Shown piece by piece: positions 44,255 through 55,871 of a stretch of 64,000 nt of DNA. Position 1 is the stretch's first letter; each line of letters starts with the position of its first letter. The stretch covers positions 1,054,001-1,118,000 of the forward strand of contig JANTUC010000009.1 of assembly GCA_026873275.1 (NCBI GenBank), in the 5' to 3' direction. This DNA comes from Pseudopithomyces maydicus (lineage: Eukaryota; Ascomycota; Dothideomycetes; Pleosporales; Didymosphaeriaceae). Both the position numbers and the translations under genes were made by a program. The notes beneath the pieces are model-generated. The model ran no database searches and had not been told where the DNA came from. It worked only from the letters and a program-made list of their open reading frames with translations.

Positions 44255-46059
44255 GTTGGGCGAAGAGCGGTATCGGTTCAACGAGCGACAGAGTGAGCGA
44301 CGAAGTGAGTGGTAAAGAGTGGACAGGTTAGTGTGACGCAGCTTGGATAGGGAGAACTCCGGAAGCCCTTCAGATTTAACGCGACTTTGCGGGAGAAAGT
44401 TGCTGAGAAATCCGAAGCGACTCTGTGTGTTGTCTTCACGCTGGGTGACGATAGCACACGCTGGTTGTCGGGTTCTATGGGTCTTGTCGAGAGGCGTGCC
44501 AACCAGGCGGTGGGGGGAGGCCAGCCATGTTATATACCGTGCCAAGTCAGACGCCTGCAGCCTGATGATAAGCGACAGGCAGTGCCTGCATGTTGTGTGC
44601 TGCTATTCGTCAATGGGTCTACAAGTTCCCTGTCGGTGGATGGCATAGAGACACAAGTCGCCGTCCTGCATCTCTTGATTCGATCGTGCGGACACGATAG
44701 AAAGACTTGGAAAGTTGCCTCTTGGTAAGACGCGGTACCCCTGCAGGTGCATAGGCGACAACGAAGCACCATGGCTGACGTCGTCGGGCCTATTCTCAGA
44801 GCCGTAGCATCCGTCTGTGCGGAACAAGCTGGTGGCAGTGGTGTGCACACAAAGGCGGTGGCAGAGACGCACACATGTTTTCAATGTTGTTAGGCGTTGC
44901 GTGGCCAGAGCAGCGAGGGATTGCGCTCAAAACCCGTGGGCGGCCTCTATCAGTGTATGTCCCCCCAAAGAGTGTTTCAATTGGGCAGACTGGAGCATGT
45001 GTGACGAGGTCCTCCAGGACCATGCCTTCAGAATTACGAAGATAGCCAAGGTTCCTCGATCGTGTCGAGCGCTGCATTGGAAAGCTTGTTGTCGTTGCAA
45101 TTGCGCGAGGCCCCACTGTTTCGATTGCTAAGTAAGAGTCTGGAACTTGTAAGAGATGCCTCAACGATGTGTTGGACAAGCAACACGGGCCCAGAAGACG
45201 GTGAGGGCAGTTACAGCTAGCCTCTGGTGGCTCGAATATCTTGGAGTGGTAGCGTCGCTTCCAACGAAATGTGAAGACTGATCAACACGATCCTACGTGC
45301 TCCTACGCAACTATGAGCCTAAAAGTTCGAGCTCTGGTGTGTAGAGACGGATCGAATAAACTCACCAACCGTCTCATAAGCCATCGCAAAGCAAGTGCAT
45401 GGCATATGGCATGTAAAAATACGGTGATTTATTTGTGTTTTACCAGATCTCATATCGTCATGTTACACATATACATGTCTGCCAACTGGAGGGGGCAAGG
45501 AGATGCAGAAGAAGAAAGACGACGACTGCGAAAGATTCGAGCATGGAGAGCTCGGCCTTTGATGTGCTTAGAAGAGAGATATGAAGCTTGCATGGCTGAG
45601 GGGCGAGCTAGGGTGAGCTTCACTTCACGCTACTCCGCAGGGAGCTGATTGGTTGGGGTCAACTCAATCGCCATGGTCTATCAACTATCATGTCTCGCAA
45701 ATGGTGCCTGGTAGATGGTTATTGGATCTGACAGAGGCGTTTATCAGTGTTGCCTGTAGCGTTCCAGGCTTCGCTGGATCAGTGAGACAAGCGCAGGCGA
45801 CAGCACCCTTCAGTTTAAGCGTCATCCAAGCCCAGCCTGACCCAGGTGGCAGCGCCCCACCAACCCACCTTCACTGCTCTTCTACACTCACCTCTCTCAC
45901 ATACACAACCCAGCCGCCTCAAAACTCTACCTTGACCTTACAAAACAAGCACCGGGAAAAAGCGTCATTGTCATTTCTCAACCGCAGCACTCCAAGTAGC
46001 TAGAACTTCGGCTCCCACTGCCGCAGACGTAACGAAATCCGAGGTACACAGCCGCCACA
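44255..46059. other. 1.8-kb intergenic region
   Basis: Between the divergent BTB and ubiquitin-conjugating genes. No open frame shows recognisable motifs or a plausible exon structure. The right end (about 45890-46059) is C/A-rich and resembles the leader of the E2 gene. Confidence 0.45.
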
Positions 46060-46627
46060 ATGAGCGCCGGCGCGAAGAAGAGAATCATGAAGGTAGTAAC
46101 TGCCAGTAGCACGCAAGAGGCGTCTTGAGTTAACGGCTGCGCAGGAGTATGGCGAGTGCATGGCGGAGACACCTGCGGGTATGAAGATCAATTTCGACGA
46201 GCAGAACATGACCAAGTGGGAGGTCCTAATGGACGGTCCGGATGGCTCTGTGTATGCTGTATGTGCCCCGCTTATAATTGGCTTATTGGGAGAGAAGCTG
46301 AACAGTCACCAGGGCGGTCATTTCAAGCTCGAAATCACCTTCCCTAACGAGTACCCTTTCAAGCCTCCGGTCGTCAGCTTCAGAACGAAGATCTACCACC
46401 CCAACGTCAGCAACGATGACAAGGGCTCCATGTGCTTGGGGCTGCTCCGGCCCGACGAGTGGAAGCCTCCGAACAAGGTGGTTGCGGTGCTGCGTTTGAT
46501 CCAGTCGCTGATGGCGGAGCCCAACATTGACGATGCGATCGAGCCGTCAATTGCAAACGAGTTCAAGGAGAACCGCAAGGAGTTTGAGAAGAATGCGAAG
46601 GACTGGGTGAAGCGGTATGCAAAGTGA
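46060..46627 (+). CDS. Ubiquitin-conjugating enzyme E2 (153 aa, three exons)
   Basis: Exons 46060-46092 (11 codons), 46145-46258 and 46313-46627; introns are 52 and 54 bp. The UBC fold is complete: RIMKEYGECMAETPAGM, WEVLMDGPDGSVYAGGHFKLEITFPNEYPFKPP, then IYHPNVSNDDKGSMCLGLL with the HPN motif (residues 78-80) and catalytic Cys90. The C-terminal helices follow (RLIQSLMAEPNIDD, EFEKNAKDWVKRYA). The CLGLLRPDEWKPP stretch places it in a fungal E2 group distinct from Ubc4/5; I cannot name the exact orthologue. Intron 2 (46259-46312) has no stop and is a multiple of three, so retention would insert 18 residues without shifting frame. It is excluded because splicing restores the standard YxGGxFKL block. 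Confidence 0.9.
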
Positions 46628-47333
46628 CGAGGCAGGACCAGGAGGTGGCATCAGCGACCTCAGCGACCTCAGCGCATTCAAGGCGTCCGGCGAATTTGCG
46701 TTCGATCGATCACATTTTGCGAGTTTAGAGCAGCATGGCAAGCAAGGATGGGAAAACCCATCGGGCACGGGACGGAGCGGGCTTGTCACGACGGCGGGTC
46801 TGTACTTAGCTAGACATGCAACGGGCGAGGGCGACTCTGTCGTACACTCGGACCTGACGAAAAGAGCACTCGACAGCGGGCTATGTCGTCATGTTGACCG
46901 TGAGGTAGACGACAGGCAAGACCTGTCCAGGATGCTTACGCAGAGGACGTCGGTGCTTAATCACGACCTGTCGTCGCCGTGTCCGCTTCGAGCTAGACGG
47001 GCAACGAGGTGAAGGCGGGGATGCGTGCCGACGCGAGCTCTGATCGTATCCAATTTAACAGTCGCCGGCATGTCCCCAGCCCTACCGCCAAGCGACCGCC
47101 TGCTGCCGCGTTGGCTTAATCTTGCCGAGTCAGGTTCAGGATGGAACAGGAGCGTCGTGGTGTGTTGATGCTGCTGGCCGGCCATGGTGCTGCCCGATGC
47201 GCAGCAAGCAGGCAGTGGCATCGTGGAGCGGGCGTCCCCAGGCTCGCTGCGAGTGGGCGCCCCTGACCTGAAACGCCCTGCATGCATGCGACCAGGACGA
47301 GCACGAAGACGACGAGGGCGACGACGAGGGCGC

Positions 47334-47364
<31 letters not shown>

Positions 47365-47972
47365 AGCAGCTGGGGCGCAGACAGACAAGGCGTGTGTGTG
47401 CCCTGTGCCATTTCCGTGTCCCGACGGCGTGGATTGGCCACGTGATGCCGTGTAAACACCCCCGAACCAGGCGCCAGGCCAGGCGCCATGGTGCACACTA
47501 GAGCAGAGGGCGGCCCGGCGAGGACCAGGGCGCGTTGGTGCACGTCAAAACGCAAAAGCCTTCGGACGCAATTGGCCGCCGGTCGCAGCGCTGGGTCCCG
47601 ACTTAATGACACGCTTGGCCTCTTCACCAGCATCCTTTTCCACCCCGACTCTTACTGTACCGTACAGGCCGCCGGCGCCCCCTTCTGCCCGACCTCTGCG
47701 CCAGAGGCCGTCGCATCCATTCCTTTAGCATTGCTTGCTGCACGCTCGCGGGACGCCGTCCACAACGTAATTCTTCCGCGCCGCGCCTTCGTTGCAGCCA
47801 GGCTCCACCCGCTGCTCTCACGGCGCGCCAGATCTGCAACCCAATCGTCTACATTTCCGGCTGCACCGACATGTCGATGCAGCAGAGCAGCACGCCCGAG
47901 ACATTCTTTCGCCCGGCCGAATGAGGCAACTCTCCGCCCTCCTGCCTGCATCCGCTCCGCCTCAAACGCAGA
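46628..47972. other. 1.3-kb intergenic region
   Basis: Downstream of the E2 gene and upstream of the TBC gene. It includes a CAGCGACCT direct repeat just after the E2 stop (about 46654-46674), a long GAC triplet tract (about 47296-47366) and a C-rich leader. No convincing gene; the Val-rich and Arg-rich open frames over the triplet tract are artefacts of the repeat. Confidence 0.45.
47296..47366 (+). repeat. GAC/GACGAG triplet tract
   Basis: An interrupted array of GAC, GAG and GGC triplets that ends in about nine pure GAC units (about 47333-47363). Non-coding as far as I can tell. Confidence 0.85.
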
Positions 47973-50900
47973 ATGAGCGAGCCTCCACCTCCCGCTAGCC
48001 CTCGCGCTGGCGCCTTGGGGACCAAATCCGAAACCGCTGTCTCGTCAAAACCGCAGTACCTGCCCTACCGCCCCCCCACGAGTCACGCCGAGTATACTCC
48101 ACCCGCCTCGCCCCAACCGTCAAACCACCCACATGCACTTGCCGCCGTCAGGAAAGGCTTTGGTGCTGGACGATCACGACAGCCAGCACACCTCCAGATG
48201 GACGTGGCCGTTGCTCCCGCCTACGAGCGCCCCGTCTACTCCCTCGCCCACCGCCAGCCCGCCGCTGCCCCCGTTGGCCTCGCCCAAGTTCACCTCGCGC
48301 TCGCGAACACCCTCCCTCCTCCGCCATGCCGCATTGTCCTCGCCACTCAACGGCGGATACCCCCAGTCGCCCACCCTGCCTCCCGTCATGCGCCAGCCCA
48401 GCAACCAGAGCGTGACGAGCGACCCGCGCACCATCTTCAATCCCTTGGCCAGCAACCCCGTCAACCACACCGGTCCTGCCTGGGATCCGTTTATGGATGA
48501 AGTGCATGGCCCGGCGGCCCAGCAGCGGCATCGTGGTATGACCACCTCGGCCCAGTCGAGTGCGCAAGCTTACCCACCGCTTCGAGCAGCCACATCCATT
48601 CCCGATTACGGGCCCGTCAGAGCGAGCGAGCGCCTGAATCGATCCGGCGCCTACAAGCCAGACCGTGGTGGCCCGAACTGGTCTCACAACGATCATTACC
48701 CCCTGCGCCTCTTCCGAGGCGAGGAGTCGCGAGCGAGTGTTCGCTCAGGGTGGACAAACGTTTCCAGCTTCGTAGAGCAGAGCGGCACAGAACGAAGCAG
48801 CATCGCTACGGGAAGAAGCTCCATTGTGAGCAGTGACAATCGCGCAAGCACTTATTCGAGGGACTTGTCCGAAGAACGAGATCTCTCGACTGACACGCTC
48901 CCGACCAGCGTCTCGCCAGACGAAGAAGACGTTTTGAGTACTGTCGAAGACGTGATCGATGCCTACTTCGACGACTTGGACCAGAATGATCCTGAGACGT
49001 ATCAGGGAAATGCTGCAGGCGACCGAGGCTCGTCAGCATTGGATTCGGATCCTGGAAACAACGATCGATCTTCGAGCTACTCGCAGGATCTTAGCCGCCC
49101 GAACTCGCCACCCTCTTCTAGTCCACGGGCGCTCCAACAACCTGCTGCCTCACGAGACACCGATCTTCAAAATGAATCTCGTCGAATGTCCGTTCGAAGT
49201 TCTGGCAATCGGGTCTCCATGTTTCAATCTAGTACCCTGAAACCAAATTTGGTTTCGGTCCCAGCTGTAGATGATGTGCAAGAAGCTCAAGTAATGCAGA
49301 AAACCCAACACACGGATCAACTCCCACTCTTGGAGCAGACCGGCACACTGCAAATGGATCACAGCATGTCACATATAGACAATGACCCACATGCCCACAA
49401 AGGCGATATGAGTATGCAACGATCAAGCGAGGAACTGCCCCGACGGACTTCTAGGATAGCTGCGGAGCGCAGAAGTAAAATCTTTGCTCGGCCTCGGTTG
49501 TCTACTAAACTGAGCACTGATAGTCATAAGATGCAGGAGATTCACAAGGAACTCACCAGCTTACCGCAAATTCCTCGTAGCAAATCCCGATTGTCCCGGC
49601 AGGATTGGGCGGAATTCGAAGGTTACGCAAAACGACACTCGAAGGGACCTAGTGCTGCTTTGCGTGCGTTGACAGAGGCGTCATCTGCTTCACCACCCAA
49701 AAGATCTTCTCCGTTGCCCGAGGTAGATGAGGATGAGGCATTCCCTCGACGAGCGTCCACCAGTGTTTTTGACCGGAAGAGCACATTGTTCGAGCTTGGA
49801 AAGTTCACGCCATCCCCGCCATCTAAATCCATGACAACGAACTTTGGTAATCAACCGAACGGAAGGCCTTCTGCTGGACTGAAGAAATCAACTGCAGCTG
49901 GCGTGGAACGAGATCGTTACGGGTTCAAGAAGGCTTCCGAAAAGATCAGCGTGCAAGAGTATAATGCGTGGCATGGAAAGTACGAAGAGTACATCACGCG
50001 TAGATCAAATAAATGGAGCGCTCTGATGAGGAAATGTGGGCTCTCGACCAAGAACCCTACTCAATTCCCCGAGGCAAACGACAAGGTCAAAAGATACGCC
50101 CGCAAAGGATACCCTCCGGAATGGCGTGGTGAAATGTGGTGGTTTTACTCGGGTGCGCAGTTCAAATCACGGCAAATGTCGGGACTCTACCGTTCTCTTG
50201 TTGCACGGGTGGACAATGGTGAGCTCAACAAGGACGACCGCGAGGCTATTGAAAGAGACCTCGACAGAACATTTCCCGACAACATTCACTTTCGTCCCGA
50301 TCTCAAGTCAGCCAGATTCAGCGACGGTGGTGATGACGAGCCAACTATGGTGAGGGACCTCCGCGAGGTTCTGTCTGCTTTTGCGCTGAACAACCCTGGC
50401 ATCGGGTACTGCCAGTCTTTGAATTTCATTGCCGGGCTATTGCTTCTATTCTTGAAGCAGGATACAGAGCGAGCTTTTATCCTGTTGACTATTATCACGC
50501 AGAACCACCTTCCTGGGGCTCATGCTCGGAACCTGGCCAACACCGAAGTCAACGTCTTGATGATGTTGATTCGCGACTATCTTCCCAAGGTCTGGGCGTC
50601 GATCAACGACACGGATCTTGTCAACAGCGGACCAGGATCCAAGGCGCACCCGGAATCCAAGTTCCAGCGCCAGCCGACTGTGGCGTTGTCATGCACTTCC
50701 TGGTTCATGAGCGTCTTCATCGGCGTGCTGCCCATAGAGACGGTGCTCCGGGTGTGGGACGCGTTCCTCTACGAGGGGCCGCGGGCGCTGTATCGCTACG
50801 CACTCGCCATCTTCAAGCTCGGCGAGGGCGAAATCCGCAAATACCGACCGGGCGACGGCGAGCTGTTCATGACGGTGCAGAACCTCCCGCGCCGGTGCCT

Positions 50901-51162
50901 CGACCCCAACACGCTGCACGACCTGGCCTTTGTGAAAAAGGGCTTTGGTAGCCTGACGCAGAACGTCATCGATCAGAAGCGGCAGTTTTGGCGTGAGCAG
51001 AACGAGCGCACTGCCAGCCAGAGGAGGAGGCCACAGCCGCAGCACCCCGCCGAGCGGCCGGACACGGCTGGGGGCGAGGATGAGAAGAGGAGTCTGGGGG
51101 TGTTGCGGCGGCGGGCTTCGAAGCGGTTTCTGCGGAAGAAAGACCGGACGTACCTGGAGTGA
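47973..51162 (+). CDS. TBC-domain Rab GTPase-activating protein (1009 aa or longer)
   Basis: The uninterrupted frame from the ATG at 48133 to 51162 encodes 1009 residues. The TBC domain (about residues 600-930) has KGYPPEWRGEMWWFYSG with the arginine finger, and NNPGIGYCQSLNFIAG with the glutamine-finger YxQ motif. Next come QNHLPGAHARNLANTEV, SWFMSVFIGVLPIETVLRVWDAFLYEG, and the basic C-terminus. It stimulates GTP hydrolysis on a Rab in membrane traffic; similarity is to the fungal Msb3/Msb4-Gyp group, but the target Rab is unknown. Residues before the TBC domain are long, Ser-rich and disordered. The N-terminus is unresolved: an overlapping ATG frame at 47973-48500 has strong third-position C use and a natural start (MSEPPPPASPR). 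A frame switch near the C run 48268-48272 could join the two. The feature span uses 47973 to include that possibility. Confidence 0.8.
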
Positions 51163-51794
51163 GGAGGCATGCATGGCAAGACAGGAGCCGGGGCATCCTT
51201 TTCCTCTCGTTTTTTTTTCTTGCTTTCATTTTGCTCTTCTCCTTTCTTTTCTTTCCTTCTTGTTCCATTCCCCTTTTTCTCCTTTTTTCCCCTTTCCTTC
51301 TTCTTCGTTTCCCTGTCCCCCCAATCTTGACCACTCGCCCTCTTGGACGTGGATTTGCATAGCATGGAAGGGAAAAACAAAAGGTTAGAGCAGGACGTCT
51401 CGGCGACGGAGGGCCCTTGTGGATCGGGGACCGCGCACTCGGGTTGGCTTCTTGTACAGTAGAATTGCATATACCCCTTGTAGCTGTATGTAGGTAGGCG
51501 TAGTAATGAGGTACGACTTACGACTTAGGGCGCGGGCGGGGCTGCGGGCGTGTCGTGGAGCAGGATGCCCCGGATAATGTCGAGTGACGGACTAGTCCAG
51601 CAGTGGGGGGAGATGTGTAGACTACTCGACGGCCATCTAGCCCACAGAGCGACAGGATGCGACAGGATGCGACAGGATGAACCCCGCCTCACCGCGCCAC
51701 AGCGCCTCATGCAGCCTAGTTTGTCAATTTAAGCGCGCTAATATCGGACTTGCACCGAACAACCCTTGCGCCGTGCACCGCCTATGTAGTAGCC
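51163..51794. other. Intergenic region with long pyrimidine tract
   Basis: Downstream of the TBC gene. It contains an about 110-bp T/C-rich stretch (51206-51320) and, further on, three copies of the 10-mer GACAGGATGC (51650-51679). The right end is the promoter of the small gene at 51795. Confidence 0.5.
51650..51679 (+). repeat. 10-bp repeat, three copies
   Basis: Three consecutive GACAGGATGC units, the last ending GATGA. Confidence 0.85.
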
Positions 51795-52372
51795 ATGTCG
51801 TGGCTCTTGACCACCGCAACGGCAGAAGAAGCCCGGGCCAAAAGCGGTCTCAATTGGCAAGAATGGGCCAAGTTCTACGTACGTTGCCCCTCCCGCCGCC
51901 CATGGAGCCCGGCTGAGCGCCCTCTCCATGCGCCCTCGGTCCCCGTTTAGCTCCAATCGAGCATGCTCTGATCTCTGGTCTCTGATCCGGCACTGACCAC
52001 CCATATACACTTGCAGGCCTTTGCCAAAGAGGAGGCTAGACGTCTGGCCACCGAGCACCCGGAGTGGAACTGGACGAACGTGCCTGTCTACGAGAAGTCC
52101 CGGGTGAAGGACAGCATCAACGCCCAGTTGCGCCGCGAGGGCGTGCCCGAGCTGGGCGAGGACATCATCCGCTGGAGGATGTCCATCTGCATCCGCGACG
52201 TCAAGCAGTGGGCTGGTACGCTCCCCAACCACCCATCCGCCAGAGAGCTGACATGGTCCCGCCAGTCAACAAGAACTGCATGCCCAAACGATCCGCCGCC
52301 GCCGCCGCCGCCGCCTCGGCCTACCACCATGTGCCTCCCTCGCGGCCCTACGACCCCATCCGCGACTTCTGA
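51795..52372 (+). CDS. Small hypothetical protein, 129 aa, three exons
   Basis: Exons 51795-51878, 52017-52215 and 52266-52372; introns are 138 and 50 bp with GTACGT and GTACGC donors and TTGCAG and GCCAG acceptors. Phases agree, supporting a real gene. I do not recognise the family. The N-terminus is hydrophobic-aromatic (MSWLLTTATAEEA, LNWQEWAKFY). The middle is mixed charge with two Trp-rich spots (HPEWNWTNVPVYEK and IIRWRMSICIRDVKQWA) that look like a compact helical domain. The C-terminal exon encodes a seven-Ala run from a GCC repeat and ends YDPIRDF. No signal peptide or transmembrane helix is clear. Confidence 0.7.
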
Positions 52373-53324
52373 GACCCTCGGGGCCCTGCCCGACACCACG
52401 CGGTTGCCTGGCACCATACCCCGCTTCTGACGCTTTTGTTCGTTGCGAGTTGGATACATGCGCAAACCCCTCCGCAAGCACGCCATCTATTCAACGCAAG
52501 ACGGGAAGGGAGCAGACGGACGGGCGGACTCGGTCCCTTTGCCATGCTGTCTTCCTTCCATAGGCCGAGGGGGGATCCTGTTTCCGGACCTTCCCTCGCC
52601 TAAAATGACCTGTACGACTTTTCGGTGGATACACATCTTTGGACACACCACGACGGCCTCTTTTCACGACTGTTACGCTCTCTGTACCTCTTATATCAAG
52701 CCTATCTCTATGTATTCTTCTCCATCGACGTCAATATTGGCGATATCATGAACACATCACTCGTCCGTTTTTGGTTAGAACCAACACAGCTCCTGACAGA
52801 TCATGGGACTAACGTGCAAAACTCACACCACAGCCGTGGCAAAACACCATGGAAGCATGAACAGCACGTCTTGAACATACCGCCGGCCAGTCCACGAGTC
52901 TCACGGGGCGTCGTGGGCTGCAAGTCTGGCCGCGTCTTGACAAGCGACTCGCAAACGTGCCTTGATCGCCACAACACTGGGGTTGATGGATGCCGCTAAC
53001 TACCACAGCAACATCGAGACCCTGTGCACTGAATTCCAAGATGTAATTCTTCACCACCATCCCCTCGTTCGTGGCATTTGGCTCACGGCATCTGGCTCAG
53101 CTCGCACTTTGACTCTTCGCACCTGGGCTGGAAGGCTGGTGGCCTTAAAGAGGGGCACAGCTCATGCATGTCCGATGACGAGGTCGCTCTTCACGTGAGA
53201 CTTTGTCCAATGCAATCAATGCACTGTATTTGAATTCCTTCGCCCCTACCATCCATTTCTCATCCTAAATAAAGGCTTGATGCACATGCAAAGAGCCACC
53301 ACCACGGAAAGGACGCGCATTACC
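52373..53324. other. 950-bp convergent intergenic region
   Basis: Between the small unknown gene and the 3' end of the transporter gene. No open frame with recognisable motifs. It probably contains two 3' UTRs. Confidence 0.45.
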
Positions 53325-55303
53325 TCAACCCCTGACCTGCACCTTTTCCGTCTCTCCTGATTCCACATGCCCACCATATGGATCCACGACGGTTCTCCTA
53401 AAATCCTTTGCCTTGATCCCCTTTTCGAATAACATATCCAACTCCCCGTACGTCCGCCCTTTTGGCTCTGGTAACCTGAACCACGCCCAGATGACCACGC
53501 AGCCACATGTCCCAGCCCAGAAGAAGGCTGTCCTCGCACCCCAATTCCAATTTTGCTCTCCCAGTTGGTAGTTGGTCAGGACGTTCACTACAATGTTACC
53601 TATGAGGTGCAGTGTTAGCCGGGAACCAAGTTCTTCAGTGCATGCCCCTTTCCCACTTACTGATGTTATACAGCGCCCTGGCCAGCGCGATGGTCTTTGC
53701 TTTCAACCGAGTGGAGCAGAGTTCAGAGACGAGTGCGTAGGTAACGGGTCCGATGGTAAGATCATACATGAATACAAATGCGATGAGCAGGCCCCCAATG
53801 GCCCAATTCGACGCTTTTGTGCCTGCAAAAGAGCAAGACCCAACGACGATGAGGAGCGTGAAGAGTGTGGTAGAGCCGAGCAAGTGCATTGTGCGGCGTC
53901 CAACGCGCTGCATGACTATCCATGAAAGCGCCGTACCGATGAGTCCGAGGGCGAGGGATATCAGGGACATGTTGAAAGATTGGACAGTAGGGAGTCCGGC
54001 TTTTTGCATGAAGTATGCACTGTGACCAGTCAATTCTATGTCCCATGCAAAATCCACGAGGGGAGCAAGTAAACAAAGTGTAGGACTCACAAGTATCCCA
54101 TGATGTTCTGACCGCACACAGTTTGGGCGATCCACGTAAAGCATACAATCTCTGTTCTCCTCAGATCGGTCCCTTTGAACAGGTCAGTCCATCGCGTGCC
54201 CGATGACATTTCCTTTTCCATTTCATTCGTATGCTCGATCATGGCGATTGTATCATCTGGGTTGAAATTGGGGTCCTTCTCGGGAGACGTCAAGCGTAGC
54301 AGAGCAGCGCGTGCTCCCTCACGGTCTCCTCTACGGACATGCCTAAGACAACGGGTACAAGGTCAGCTTCAATCAAGTCATAGGGGGTGTAGTTGATATC
54401 GTGTTTTTTTTCCAAGTCAGTAACATGACTTTGCTGGCTTGGATGGAAAAAGACGAGTCTCCTTTGTATTGGACGGTCACGCACCACCAAGGGCTTTCAG
54501 GCGCAAGCATTACGCCTATAGCGATAGGTATGGGCCACATCCACTGTATAGCGAATGGGATCCGATATGCCCATTGATCGTCACGGGTAACGCAACCACG
54601 ATTAACCCCTGCAGCAATGAACTGCCCAAGAACCCAGCACCTGTCTGTTGTTAGTTCCCTTTCGTGATTATTCTAGGAAACTTACATGTTGACAAAAGTC
54701 GTCAAGATCGGTCTCAGTTGCACTGGGCTGACCTCGCTCGCATACTGTGTCGTAAGCGTCTGGAACATGCCCCACGGAATTCCGCAAAATACCTCCCCGA
54801 TAACCAGCGTCTGCACGTTCGGGGCAAAGAACAGTATGAATATGAAGGCAGTCATTGAAATCAGAGCGCCGACCATGGTCTTGCGGTACCCGTAGCGTTC
54901 GGAAGCGAAGCCGTTGATCACAAGGCCGATGACTTCGCCGGCACGAGCGCCGTTGGATCTGCGCAAGGAGCGTCAGCTTTGGGTAAGAATCTGGAGATTG
55001 AGAAACGTACAACGCACTTTGCCAGTTCGCGGGGACGCTCCATTTTCCTGATACCGGGTTCTGTTTCCCATACTTCATGTTGAACTGTGGATTACCGTAT
55101 AAGCTCCCCAAAAGAGCGAGATCGTAGCCCTCCATGATCAGAGCGCTACTCAGTACTACAGACCAGCCGACCGCTTTTGGATACAGTTTGATGGCTTGGA
55201 AGAGGGACATTTGCTTTTCATCTGCAGCAGCATGTTGGGCATCTTTGTTCGGCGCCAAGCGATGGGTCTCCGTAGGATGAATGTCAGGCTTTTCTTCTGC
55301 CAT
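53325..55303 (-). CDS. Maltose/alpha-glucoside MFS transporter (535 aa, six exons)
   Basis: Exons 55303-55011, 54958-54686, 54640-54485, 54342-54091, 54019-53661 and 53599-53325; introns are 52, 45, 142, 71 and 61 bp. A sugar/H+ symporter of the MAL permease family, with 12 predicted transmembrane helices. Landmarks are the N-terminal WSVVLSSALIMEGYDLALLG, SNGARAGEVIGLVINGF with SERYGYRKT (sugar-transporter loop), APESPWWHVRRGDREGAR joined across intron 3, the RWTDLFKGTDLRRTEIVC segment typical of MAL permeases, MQRVGRRTMHLLG, and the final RLPEPKGRTYGELD. The frame runs through every splice with consistent phase. It is divergently transcribed from an alpha-glucosidase, which supports maltose or related alpha-glucoside uptake. 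In aspergilli such a pair is called malP/malT. Confidence 0.92.
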
Positions 55304-55871
55304 CGTAGAATGGCCAAGTGAAGAGGATGGGAAAGAGTGGGGTTGGCAGCAGATGCAGAGCGTCTTAGGAAGTCCATGATTTGCAGTTTATATGCACTCG
55401 CGGGTAGCATGACCGAAGCGAGTACGTACAGTAGAAAGGACCCTGGTTCGTGGGAGTTCTATCCTTGATCTCCCGTCTGGGGGAGCTGGGGTATACAAGA
55501 TTACCCGCCGAAACCATGATCTCGCACCTCCAAATACTACTGCCTTCTCTACGGTTTGACAGACAATTGTTTCGTCTGCTGACATCCCCGAGAATATTCC
55601 GGACTCGAGTAGACACAGTTGCAGCTGGGTTCTTTTCGATATTGCTTGGAGGGCGGCGAGGGTGTAGATCTTTGATCACCTATGCCAAGTATGTGGGTTT
55701 CTGTACGGTGTACTGGAGGAGGCAACAACCGAGCTTCCATGGGTTTAATTGGCCAAGAGTCGGGCCGACAAATCACCACCAAGTCGTGCAATACTATCAG
55801 GTATCACGCACTGAGTGGCATTCCTGTGCCTAATTGCTACTCTTGTATTATTCAAAAAAAAAACGCACGAC
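55304..55871. promoter_or_regulatory. Divergent permease-maltase promoter with two CreA-type motifs
   Basis: 568 bp shared by the two start codons. CTGGGGG at 55477-55483 and CTGGGG at 55486-55491 match the SYGGRG binding consensus of the carbon-catabolite repressor CreA. Close pairs of such sites are the functional arrangement in known CreA targets. No MAL-type activator site was recognised with confidence. Confidence 0.45.

Noticed and set aside
47116..47633. Polyvaline/polyserine protein on the minus strand
   Set aside because: Generated by the GAC triplet repeat read in other frames.
54290..54490. A frame break in the maltose transporter at the APESPWW motif
   Set aside because: A 142-bp intron (GTGCGT ... 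TCTTAG) joins WW to HVRRGDREGAR with correct phase, so no break exists.
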